Positions 6,718 to 13,243 of a stretch of 15,659 nt of DNA are shown here, piece by piece. The notes beneath the pieces were generated by a model, which worked only from the letters and a program-made list of their open reading frames with translations, was not told the origin of the DNA and did not search any database. Every line of letters begins with the position of its first letter. Positions within the stretch are counted from its first letter, which is position 1. Position numbers and translations under genes: made by a program. This DNA comes from JBGSOV01 sp041738935 (GTDB taxonomy: Bacteria > Patescibacteriota > Gracilibacteria > CAIRYL01 > GCA-016699755). The stretch is taken from contig JBGSOV010000009.1 of the NCBI GenBank assembly GCA_041738935.1, positions 1-15,659 on the forward strand, in the 5' to 3' direction.

Positions 6718-8763
6718 ATGTACGCAGCGGAACTTTTTGCCGCGGATAATATCGAACTCTATGCGGAGAGCACTCGTATTTTATTTTATATTTTTGGCTC
6801 ATCACTCTTGATAGCCGTTTTTGGGATGATCATGAACCGGATCAATGTGATGCTTTCTGTCCATAAGAAGGAAAAGAAGTTTCAAGACCAAAGCGTCGTC
6901 TTTATGAATCGGCGCAGCCACGAAGTCAAAGGCTACAACGGCGGCAGCTATCATATCGATATTGTAAATGAAAACAAGCTGATTAAAAGCGCCGGGATTG
7001 AAGAATTACGCGAATATTTGCTCAAACTCTCATTTCGAAGTTGCGAAGGCAGACTGCGAGAAGTTGACAGGTGGCGCAAAAACAAATTTGCGACGGCAAT
7101 CGTAAGAGAAGCAATTAATATTGTCATTAAGCGAATTGATAAAAATGTGCAAAGCACCGAGCAAGAAATCACCTTGCAAGATGTGCTGAGGCAACAAGAA
7201 TATATCAAAGTACTAAAAGAGATGAATGAATTGGTTTCTTTTGGCAATCTTGATGATATCGAGACAGTCATCAGCAATTATCTCGTAGTGATGCGTGAAA
7301 AAGGAGTGAAAAAAAACGATCTCGAAGTCGATCTCTATCGCAACGCCGCAAACAAATTTTTGGTGTTTGGTCAGTTGGACAAAGCAATTCTTTTCTTTGA
7401 AAAAGCTGGCGAACGGCGCCGTGAGATTGCAGGAACTGTCGACGAAATTTTTGCCGAGTGCCTCAATGATCTTGGCTACTGTCATCATCTTGCCGAAAAT
7501 CACGACAAAGCGCTTGCCTGCCACGAAAACGCTCTGGTTGTCTATACTCATGTCATCGGGGCCAATCGTCTCGAAATCGGACTTACGCATAATGCCATCG
7601 GCATCAGTCATGTCGCGAATAGCGAATATGAAAAAGCGCTGAAACACCATTTTTATGCGCTCCCCATCTTGCTTAAAAATTTTGGTGATAAATATCCCAG
7701 CGTTGCAGCTACGTACGGAAATATCGCTCTTGCTCTGAGCGGGAGTAAATTGTATGCCAGGGCGCTAGAGTATTATCAAAAAGCAATTGCTATCGATCAA
7801 GAATTTTTTGGCAAAAGCCACAAAAGTATTGCCATTTACTACAATTTGCTCGGACTTGCTCAGTATCAGCTGCATCAGATAGATGATGCTATCGCGAGCT
7901 TTAAAAAATCACTCGAGGTTGCCGAAAAAGCGTACGATAGCGAACACCCAACGATTGCCACAATTTGTAACAATCTTGGCGGCGTACTCTATGCTATTGA
8001 AAATTACGAAGAAGCCATCAAATACTATGATCGGGCGCTCAGTATCAATGTACAAATATTTAGCGAAACAGATGAGACTATTGCCATCAATCTGGGAAAT
8101 CTGGGCAGCGCCTGGAAAAAGAAAGGCGGGTTTGTAAGAGCAGTCGAATATTACAAAAATGCGCTCGCGATTGAATTGTCACATTATGGCGAAATGCATG
8201 CCGTGGTCGCAACGACGTACGATAATCTTGGCGGCGCACTGCGTGGGAAAGGTGATTTTAATGAGGCACTCAATTACAAAAAAAAAGCGCTCGACATCAA
8301 TCTCAAGCTGTTTGGCGAAGAGCATCTCAATGTTGTCATCTGCTATCACGGACTTGCCAAAACATACGAAGCGATGAGCGATTTGGAGAAAGCTCGCGAA
8401 TATTACGAAAAAAATCTCGCGCTCAATCTTACACTTAATGGGGATGATAACATTCACGTCGCACGTGGATACGCCAGTCTTGGACGTATTGCCTATCTGC
8501 AGAAGCAAATAAAAAACACCGAAGAATATTATGAGCAAGCGATTGCAATCTACAAAAAGATTCCCGAGAGCAATGTCCAAATTATCGAAACATACGGCTT
8601 GTTGAGCGACGCTCTCAGCGATTTGGGCGACGCCAAAAAAGCCTTACTCATGGCAGAGAAAGCACATGAAATCTTGACCACGCAGAGCATCGGCAAAGAG
8701 CCACTCGCCAGCATGATTACGGCCAAGGTACAAATTATGAAAGAGCGCTTAGCAGTGTCGTAG
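6718..8763 (+). CDS. Membrane-anchored tetratricopeptide repeat protein (kinesin light chain-like TPRs)
   Basis: This is a 681-aa scaffold protein. One membrane helix lies at about residues 20-40. The acidic N-terminus before it and the basic segment after it (RINVMLSVHKKEKK) suggest N-out/C-in, so the large C-terminal part is cytoplasmic. Residues 50-200 are charged and helical, with no recognised domain. From about 204 to 660 run roughly ten TPR units of the 42-residue kinesin-light-chain subtype. The first-helix signature (N-x-L/I-G) recurs with exact 42-residue steps at about 250, 292, 334, 376, 418, 460, 502, 544 and 586, and the second helices read like YEEAIKYYDRALSIN. Such repeats bind peptides or partner proteins; no enzyme domain is fused. 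The ATG at 6718 is preceded by tandem extended -10 motifs and has no Shine-Dalgarno. The gene seems to be transcribed on its own; its partner is unknown. Confidence 0.9.
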   Translation: MYAAELFAADNIELYAESTRILFYIFGSSLLIAVFGMIMNRINVMLSVHKKEKKFQDQSVVFMNRRSHEVKGYNGGSYHIDIVNENKLIKSAGIEELREYLLKLSFRSCEGRLREVDRWRKNKFATAIVREAINIVIKRIDKNVQSTEQEITLQDVLRQQEYIKVLKEMNELVSFGNLDDIETVISNYLVVMREKGVKKNDLEVDLYRNAANKFLVFGQLDKAILFFEKAGERRREIAGTVDEIFAECLNDLGYCHHLAENHDKALACHENALVVYTHVIGANRLEIGLTHNAIGISHVANSEYEKALKHHFYALPILLKNFGDKYPSVAATYGNIALALSGSKLYARALEYYQKAIAIDQEFFGKSHKSIAIYYNLLGLAQYQLHQIDDAIASFKKSLEVAEKAYDSEHPTIATICNNLGGVLYAIENYEEAIKYYDRALSINVQIFSETDETIAINLGNLGSAWKKKGGFVRAVEYYKNALAIELSHYGEMHAVVATTYDNLGGALRGKGDFNEALNYKKKALDINLKLFGEEHLNVVICYHGLAKTYEAMSDLEKAREYYEKNLALNLTLNGDDNIHVARGYASLGRIAYLQKQIKNTEEYYEQAIAIYKKIPESNVQIIETYGLLSDALSDLGDAKKALLMAEKAHEILTTQSIGKEPLASMITAKVQIMKERLAVS

Positions 8764-8813
8764 TACAGCAAGATGGTTTGTTACGATTTGCGAATAGGAA
8801 CAATGATTGTTGA

Positions 8814-8833
8814 GACTTTTATTGTGAAAAGTC
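8814..8833. repeat. AT-rich hairpin after the TPR gene
   Basis: GACTTTT (8814-8820) and AAAAGTC (8827-8833) are exact complements around a 6-base loop, 50 bases after the TPR stop. TTTGTTTTT follows at 8841-8849. It may be a weak terminator for the TPR gene. Confidence 0.35.
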
Positions 8834-8911
8834 AAAGTAATTTGTTTTTAAACTACATATATACTTTTGTCTATGTATTTTTCCGAAACATTTTCTCTTC
8901 CGACTCGTTTT

Positions 8912-8917
8912 TATAAT
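8912..8917 (+). promoter_or_regulatory. Consensus -10 hexamer upstream of the SLH surface protein
   Basis: A perfect TATAAT lies 41 bases upstream of the ATG at 8959, giving a leader of about 35 bases. No convincing -35 hexamer is present at 16-18 bases. The hexamer overlaps an in-frame TTG at 8917-8919, which argues against that codon as a start. Confidence 0.4.
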
Positions 8918-8958
8918 TGAAAAGTTATTTGCTTTTCCGTACTTTTTCCCCCATTGCC

Positions 8959-11202
8959 ATGAAAACTACCCGTTTTCATTCCTCAGTCTTCTTTTCATTC
9001 CTTATCGCGCTCGCCTTTTTAGGAACGAGTGTAGCATTTGCAGCAGATATGGAAACGACTGAATGTTCTGACTGTGCTGAAGCACAACAAGCTGCCAGCC
9101 TCAAAGCCGCAGATGTTTCGGACGCACAAAATTCTATACAAACACTCAAAGACCAGATTGAAAATGATCTGGGCGACATCAGCACGAATGCTGATCCAAT
9201 CGATACCCAATTCGAACAGGCAATCACCGACCTGATCGCAGGTTCTGGTTGCACAACCGAAGAAGCATATAGCGACATCCTCCCAGATGTCGGTGGCATC
9301 AAGGGATATCTTTATGACTCACTTTTTTATTGTCCCGATACCACGGCATTCGAACAATTTGTCATCGATGGTTTTAGCGGCAATATGGTTCAATGGAGTA
9401 CAGAGTTCGATCCCAACAACACGACTGCTTGGGAAGCGATTTCTGCACAATATGTCCAACTCGAACAGGACTTAGATGACTATTTTGCTTCACTGCTAGA
9501 ATACGAGCAACTTCTTTCTGATGCGCTGACTTGTGTAGAAACAATGCAAGAACTTCAGGCAGGAGGTGAATGTACGGAAGAAACCATCGATCATGAAGAG
9601 ACCGATATCCCTGAAGATTTTACAGACCCTATTGATTGCCCAGATTGTGCAGAAAATGCTGCTGCTCTCGAGGAGGTCAACGGACAACTTACGGATATCG
9701 AAGATGAGATCACTGCCAAAAATGAGCAGATCGCCAGCCTCAATGATCAGCTCTCGACTGACGAGCAATTCTCAACCGATCTCGCTGCGTTATTTGTAAG
9801 CGTTGGTTGTGATACCGACCAGGCTTTTGCAGATATCGAAGTACAATCCGGTCAAGCTGCCGGTGTACTCTATGACCAAACCTATTACTGCCAAAATGAA
9901 GCTGATGTCGAAGCTTTAATTGCAGCATTGGTCGGATTCTGGGACGCACACACAGTACCATCTGGTGATGAAACGATAGTCGATCAGATCAATACTCTGC
10001 TTGCCGAAATCGAAACACTCCAGGACGAATATAACGACTTGATCGCTAACAAAGTCACATTACAAGAAACATACCAAGACTGTCTCGACCTTCTCCTCAC
10101 TTTACAAGATGGAGGTTCTTGTCTTGCGACAGAAGAGGAGGACAATGGAAATGGTGGAGATGAAGATACCGGAGGTGACAGCGGAACAATCGAAGAACCA
10201 GCTGTTGGAGAAACAGTAACTATTCCAGCCAGCAAACGTCGCAGCGGAAGCGGAGGAGGCAGCAAATCTCTCAACTTTTGCGACTACGCGATCTTCTCTG
10301 ATATTGCGCCAGTACCAAATACCATGACTTCCAAGCTCTCGACCCTGAGCTTTGCTGCACTAGGTACTGTCAAACTTGATACCATCCAGCTTACTGTCGC
10401 AGGACAGACGCTCGAACTCCAGGCGACCAAGATTGATGATGGCTCTTATGTCATTAACGCTGCCTTGCCAACTCCAATCACTACAGACGGCAAATATCGT
10501 GTTGAGCTCTTTGGACAGGTAAAAACTTCGCCTGTCTGCGCACGACAACGTCTGTATACGATTGAAGTCAATTCCAAGATTGGCAGCGTCGTCGATGATC
10601 CAAATACACCTGAAGACGAAACAGCTGGTCTCCCACATGAAGGCGACCTCTTTAGTGAAGTAGAATTTACAGATATTGCCAATCATTGGGCAAAAGAGTT
10701 TATTCTCAAGCTCGCTCAGCGTGGTATCATCGAAGGCTACGGTGACGGTCGTTTTGGCCCAGACAACAATGTCACTCGCGCCGAACTGACCAAAATTGCT
10801 CTTGAAGCATTTGCCATCGGAAAAATGGATGTCCAGACTAGCCCATTCCCAGATGTCGATGCCGTGCAATGGTATGCGCCATACATTGCTCAAGCAAAAT
10901 CACTCCTCATCGTTTCTGGTTATGCGGATGGTACTTTCCAACCAAACTCTCCTGTCACACGCGGTGAAGGTCTCAAGATCCTTCTCGGTGCAGCAGGAAT
11001 CGATACCTCTGCATTCGCTACTACCGTTTCCAATTTCTCTGATGTAGAGACTGATGCTTTCTACAGTCAATTCGTCAATTGGGCAGTAGACAAAGGCATT
11101 GTTAGCGGTTACGGAAACGGCATGTTTGGACCAAACGACACTCTTACTCGCGGTCAACTTGCTAAGATTACTATTAATTTGCTTGAATACCTCAATCGTT
11201 AA
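8959..11202 (+). CDS. Secreted surface protein: duplicated six-Cys coiled-coil module, Ig-like domain, three SLH domains
   Basis: This is a 747-aa exported cell-surface protein. The ATG at 8959 starts a signal peptide (basic lead, hydrophobic core, AFA|AD cleavage after residue 28). The in-frame TTG at 8917 is rejected. Two tandem copies of a module follow. Copy 1 has Cys36, 39, 98, 125, 192 and 205; copy 2 has Cys227, 230, 284, 311, 375 and 388. Both share CxDCAE, a GC-T-x2-A-x2-DI stretch, GxLYDxxxYC and LQxGGxC. Between the cysteines are helical Glu/Gln-rich segments likely to form coiled coils, with disulfides outside the cell. An acidic Gly-rich linker (about 390-425) and a basic Gly/Ser patch (KRRSGSGGGSK, 426-436) lead to a beta-rich Ig-like part (about 437-550). 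Three S-layer homology domains close the protein (about 569-618, 630-680, 693-743; GYGDGRFGPDNNVTR type), binding it to wall polymer. A strong terminator follows. Confidence 0.9.
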   Translation: MKTTRFHSSVFFSFLIALAFLGTSVAFAADMETTECSDCAEAQQAASLKAADVSDAQNSIQTLKDQIENDLGDISTNADPIDTQFEQAITDLIAGSGCTTEEAYSDILPDVGGIKGYLYDSLFYCPDTTAFEQFVIDGFSGNMVQWSTEFDPNNTTAWEAISAQYVQLEQDLDDYFASLLEYEQLLSDALTCVETMQELQAGGECTEETIDHEETDIPEDFTDPIDCPDCAENAAALEEVNGQLTDIEDEITAKNEQIASLNDQLSTDEQFSTDLAALFVSVGCDTDQAFADIEVQSGQAAGVLYDQTYYCQNEADVEALIAALVGFWDAHTVPSGDETIVDQINTLLAEIETLQDEYNDLIANKVTLQETYQDCLDLLLTLQDGGSCLATEEEDNGNGGDEDTGGDSGTIEEPAVGETVTIPASKRRSGSGGGSKSLNFCDYAIFSDIAPVPNTMTSKLSTLSFAALGTVKLDTIQLTVAGQTLELQATKIDDGSYVINAALPTPITTDGKYRVELFGQVKTSPVCARQRLYTIEVNSKIGSVVDDPNTPEDETAGLPHEGDLFSEVEFTDIANHWAKEFILKLAQRGIIEGYGDGRFGPDNNVTRAELTKIALEAFAIGKMDVQTSPFPDVDAVQWYAPYIAQAKSLLIVSGYADGTFQPNSPVTRGEGLKILLGAAGIDTSAFATTVSNFSDVETDAFYSQFVNWAVDKGIVSGYGNGMFGPNDTLTRGQLAKITINLLEYLNR

Positions 11203-11221
11203 AGGCTAAAAAGAAACATTG

Positions 11222-11258
11222 AAACTCCCCTCTGGATAAAACCCAGAGGGGAGTTTTT
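11222..11258 (+). terminator. Strong intrinsic terminator after the SLH protein gene
   Basis: AAACTCCCCTCTGG (11222-11235) pairs perfectly with CCAGAGGGGAGTTT (11243-11256) around a 7-base loop, and the stem runs into a T tract (11254-11258). It sits 20 bases after the stop codon. Confidence 0.92.
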
Positions 11259-11276
11259 GAAACACAAGAACTCCCC

Positions 11277-11305
11277 TTGTCATCTCTAGTATTCCCCAGT
11301 AGTAT
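11277..11305 (+). promoter_or_regulatory. Sigma70-like promoter of the cupin-like gene
   Basis: TTGTCA (11277-11282) and TAGTAT (11300-11305) are separated by exactly 17 bases. The predicted start near 11312 leaves a leader of about 19 bases before the ATG at 11331. The -35 occupies an in-frame TTG at 11277, which therefore cannot be the start codon of this transcript. Confidence 0.6.
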
Positions 11306-11330
11306 CGTGGCGCTCTGTTTTAAATACCAC

Positions 11331-11870
11331 ATGCTTTCAGACAATAATAACGCGATAGCAGGACTTTACAAGATCATACCCCTCAAAATCTTGCGCAGGA
11401 CTCCAGGTGTCTTTTTTGACAAGATTGACCCCGAAACATTTGCACATATCGATGCCATTGATCGTGTTATTCACGAAGGCGGAGCGGTTTCGCCAGGACC
11501 AGTTGGCGATGTCGCGCGCCCTTGGTACATGCATCCATGGCAAGATGATAATCTCGTCGTTTTGCAAGGTGTTCGTTATGTTGATATCTATACAAAAGAG
11601 CATGGCAAAGTAGAATCGTTTGAAGTCACACCAAATCTTGTCAAAAAAGGAGGCGAAATCCTGCACGATGGACCAGCAATGCTCGTCTGGCCACGCGGAG
11701 TATTTCATCGTATTCGCAGCGATGAGCAAACCGGATCGGCTTCGATCAACTTTGCCGTACACCACGAAGGCTTTGATATCGATACAAATTTTAATATCTA
11801 CGACCTTGATATCGAGAATGGAGAATACAGGGTAATTCGGGAAGGCAAAGAAGATCAGCCGACGCGCTAA
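11331..11870 (+). CDS. Cupin-like small protein
   Basis: This 179-aa soluble protein has cupin-like (double-stranded beta-helix) features. HPWQDDNLVVLQG (68-80) resembles the first cupin motif with its His and closing Gly, and WPRGVFHRI (120-128) fits the second motif P-x-G-x2-H. Alternating strand-like segments lie between them (VRYVDIYT, ESFEVTP) and after them (SASINFAVHH). The first motif keeps His68 but not the usual HxH...E pattern, so the metal site is either altered (perhaps His68, Gln71, Asp73, His126) or lost. No catalytic role can be named; sugar-modifying, dioxygenase-like and purely binding cupins are all open. The ATG at 11331 is favoured because a promoter with 17-bp spacing lies directly upstream. 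The gene stands alone between two terminators, so it is probably monocistronic. Confidence 0.6.
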   Translation: MLSDNNNAIAGLYKIIPLKILRRTPGVFFDKIDPETFAHIDAIDRVIHEGGAVSPGPVGDVARPWYMHPWQDDNLVVLQGVRYVDIYTKEHGKVESFEVTPNLVKKGGEILHDGPAMLVWPRGVFHRIRSDEQTGSASINFAVHHEGFDIDTNFNIYDLDIENGEYRVIREGKEDQPTR

Positions 11871-11884
11871 CATATCGCTCATCA

Positions 11885-11928
11885 AAAAAAGCACAGGAAT
11901 CAAAACTACTTGAATCTTGTGCTTTTTT
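11885..11928. terminator. Bidirectional terminator between convergent genes
   Basis: A 19-base arm (11885-11903) pairs with 11910-11928 around a 6-base loop, with one G-U wobble and one mismatch. The arm begins with six A and its partner ends with six T, so it offers a U tract on both strands. It lies 14 bases after the cupin-like stop and about 95 bases beyond the end of the convergent DUF4395 gene. Confidence 0.85.
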
Positions 11929-12021
11929 GAAATACGCATATTTCCAACTACGATTTTTTGTGAGCCGTAAGCAATAATACATCGTTATTCCCAGAACTCC
12001 AAAAACACATTTACGAATCTG

Positions 12022-12600
12022 CTATGAACGATTTGGGATCGAACACGCTCCACCTGGGCAAGCAGGGCGATATTGTGGTTCGCCAAGTATCTTTGCTTTG
12101 ATAAGTCCGTAATAGATTTTGCATCCGACGCAAATACCAAAACTACTTTCAAACCACATCACGAGCAAACAAAAAGTACAAATCGAAAGACTAATCGGCC
12201 CTTGTGCATGAAAAACATATAACACCAAAATCATACTAAAAGACATCAGCAGTCCGATTCCCCATGCAAACCGCTTTTGCATCGCACCAACATAATCAGG
12301 TTTTTGCTTACGCACAATCAGATTCGCGAGGTTGGAAATGGGGGAAAACTTGGTTCCAATAATTACCTTCGTCAAAAAATCGATAAAAAAGAAAGCTACA
12401 ACAATTTTGAGCGGAAAATAATTTTTGAGGAAAAAAGCTTGGGTAAAGCCAAAAAGTCCCATTGCCAGCATGATGCCGGCACCTGCGCGCACCGCGCGTT
12501 CGTTCAAAACCGGATAGGGCGCCGATTCTCCGTGAATTGTCAAACCAGGAATCACTTTTCCAAATTGGAAGAAGCCGTAGGTCTTGAGCTTGTCGAACAT
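12022..12600 (-). CDS. DUF4395 family integral membrane protein
   Basis: This 192-aa protein matches the DUF4395 family (PF14340). It has YPVLNERAVRAGAG near the start (29-42, like 'PVDENxVR'), four hydrophobic helices (about 40-58, 64-82, 111-130, 136-154), an SPISNLANLI segment (86-95), and the family's SFGICVGCKIYYGLI stretch (153-167). Cys157/Cys160 form a CVGC pair, and the tail has CPGGAC (Cys181 and Cys186). Family members are often found beside thiosulfate sulfurtransferases and other sulfur-handling genes, but no activity is established. Here it is the second gene of an operon, 19 bases after the CstR-like repressor gene, so it is probably induced by whatever that repressor senses. 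The two Cys pairs could carry thiol or persulfide chemistry at the membrane; this is inference. No Shine-Dalgarno precedes the ATG at 12600. A longer N-terminus than usual (about 25 residues) is present. Confidence 0.82.
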   Translation of the reverse strand: MFDKLKTYGFFQFGKVIPGLTIHGESAPYPVLNERAVRAGAGIMLAMGLFGFTQAFFLKNYFPLKIVVAFFFIDFLTKVIIGTKFSPISNLANLIVRKQKPDYVGAMQKRFAWGIGLLMSFSMILVLYVFHAQGPISLSICTFCLLVMWFESSFGICVGCKIYYGLIKAKILGEPQYRPACPGGACSIPNRS

Positions 12601-12619
12601 AAGAAAAGAAAAAAAGAAA

Positions 12620-12865
12620 TCAGTTTTTCACAAGAAGATGAATAACTTTGGCGAGCATGTCACCTTGATTTTGAGCAGTGCATTTTTTCATACTTTGCGT
12701 CAAAAACTCAGCAAAAGCATTTTCGACAGCAGCATTGGCAGCCTGAAACTGAATCATCACCTTTTCGCATTCTTCGCCAGCCTCGATCATTGTCGCCAGA
12801 GCAGCGATTTGTCCGTTGGCACGGCGCAAGCGCGTCAAAACCTTTTTGTCTTCGGTATCTATCAT
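12620..12865 (-). CDS. cstR: CsoR/CstR-family (DUF156) repressor, probably persulfide-sensing CstR type
   Basis: This small all-helical regulator matches the CsoR/RcnR/CstR family (PF02583): VLTRLRRANGQIAALATMIE, then ECEKV, then SMKKC, ending VIHLLVKN. Numbering from the ATG at 12863-12865 (81 aa), Cys33 and Cys62 are 29 residues apart, as are the sensor cysteines of copper CsoR and S. aureus CstR. The copper-site His, four residues before the second Cys, is Ser58 here, so the Cu(I) site is incomplete. This favours a per/polysulfide sensor that forms Cys-Cys sulfur bridges. An ATG at 12887-12889 would add eight residues, but it lies inside the -10 hexamer of the promoter, so the transcript should start after it. 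Starting at 12865 also matches known CstR N-termini. It presumably represses itself and DUF4395 through the two operators upstream. Its stop is the only TGA among the complete genes here. Confidence 0.85.
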   Translation of the reverse strand: MIDTEDKKVLTRLRRANGQIAALATMIEAGEECEKVMIQFQAANAAVENAFAEFLTQSMKKCTAQNQGDMLAKVIHLLVKN

Positions 12866-12887
12866 GTATGCCAAAAAATCTGCTCTC

Positions 12888-12918
12888 ATTATACCCCATA
12901 GGGGTATAGTTATGTCAA
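12888..12918 (-). promoter_or_regulatory. Promoter of the CstR-like/DUF4395 operon
   Basis: On the minus strand a perfect TTGACA (12913-12918) and a perfect TATAAT (12888-12893) are separated by 19 bases, 2 longer than optimal. The spacer is almost filled by the operator palindrome, and the -10 overlaps its end. The predicted transcription start is near 12880, giving a leader of about 15 bases to the ATG at 12865. Confidence 0.8.
12890..12908. promoter_or_regulatory. Primary operator for the CstR-like repressor
   Basis: TATACCCC (12890-12897), a 3-base spacer and GGGGTATA (12901-12908) form a perfect palindrome. It lies between -35 and -10 and overlaps the -10. Operators of the CsoR/CstR family are of this TACCCC...GGGGTA type, so binding here would block RNA polymerase. 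Confidence 0.85.
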
Positions 12919-12933
12919 GAGAATCACGAATTT

Positions 12934-12950
12934 ATACCCCATGGAGGTAT
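12934..12950. promoter_or_regulatory. Secondary operator for the CstR-like repressor
   Basis: ATACCCC, ATG, GAGGTAT repeats the primary operator with one mismatch in the right arm. Its centre (12942) is 43 bases from the centre of the first (12899), close to four helical turns, and it lies 15 bases upstream of the -35. Two tetramers could bind on the same face of the DNA. Confidence 0.7.
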
Positions 12951-13038
12951 TATAAATTATTATTGATCGCAGATCGGAGACACTTTTGTGTTTTAGAAGC
13001 GAAGCCGTCCGTCCGCCTGGAGGAGAATCGGCGCGGAG

Positions 13039-13072
13039 CCCCCTCCCTCTGGACAGGGGGAGTTGGAGGGGG
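13039..13072. repeat. C-rich/G-rich palindromic intergenic repeat
   Basis: CCCCCTCC (13039-13046) is complementary to GGAGGGGG (13065-13072). Inside, CTCCC and GGGAG offer an alternative register. The unit GGAGCCCCCTCCCTCTGG recalls widespread intergenic repeat sequences of many bacteria; no other copy is in this window. Confidence 0.6.
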
Positions 13073-13142
13073 TAGAAAAGGAGTACCTAAAACCGAAACA
13101 AAGTATCCCGAGGACGCCCTTTCCAAGATTGTTTTATTTTCC

Positions 13143-13172
13143 CGTCGGACTCTCTCGAAGAGGACTCCGACG
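13143..13172. repeat. Imperfect hairpin CGTCGGA...TCCGACG
   Basis: Seven perfect outer pairs (13143-13149 with 13166-13172), one C-C mismatch, then three more pairs. No U tract follows on either strand. Its inner GACTC/GGACTC words recur in the next hairpin. Confidence 0.55.
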
Positions 13173-13196
13173 CTCATCGGTAATAGCAACAACTAA

Positions 13197-13226
13197 CGGC
13201 GGAGTCCCTAATCGGAGACTCCGCCG
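13197..13226 (-). terminator. GC-rich hairpin directly after the 102-aa gene, possible terminator
   Basis: CGGCGGAGTC (13197-13206) pairs perfectly with GACTCCGCCG (13217-13226) around a 10-base loop. It begins 18 bases past the stop of the minus-strand gene ending at 13244. On that strand only TTAGTTGTTGC follows, a poor U tract, so it may instead stabilise the mRNA 3' end. Confidence 0.5.
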
Positions 13227-13243
13227 GAAACAAGAAACAAGAA

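Larger units (their letters stand above)
12951..13243. other. GC-rich non-coding stretch with several hairpins
   Basis: About 290 bases without a credible gene. The short open frames crossing it on both strands are low-complexity (runs of Pro, Arg, Ser) and match nothing I recognise. The stretch holds tandem GTCCGTCCG (about 13007-13015), a nested purine/pyrimidine palindrome (13039-13072) and two related hairpins (13143-13172, 13197-13226). It is more GC-rich than its neighbours and resembles the intergenic repeat units seen in many bacterial genomes. A structured RNA cannot be excluded. Confidence 0.6.

Noticed and set aside
8917..8958. TTG start for the SLH protein
   Set aside because: It would precede the signal peptide by 14 residues and overlaps the TATAAT hexamer; the ATG at 8959 fits a normal signal peptide.
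12620..12865. Possibility of genetic code 25 (UGA = Gly)
   Set aside because: Long genes contain no in-frame UGA at Gly positions, and reading through the single TGA gives a senseless tail in a different frame from the next gene.
12890..12918. MerR-type activator promoter because of the 19-bp spacer
   Set aside because: The regulator encoded beside it is clearly DUF156 (CsoR/CstR), not MerR, and the palindrome type fits that family.
12816..13196. Open frames on both strands across the GC-rich intergenic block
   Set aside because: They overlap each other and the operator/promoter region, have low-complexity Arg/Pro/Ser-rich translations, and are explained by the hairpin repeats.
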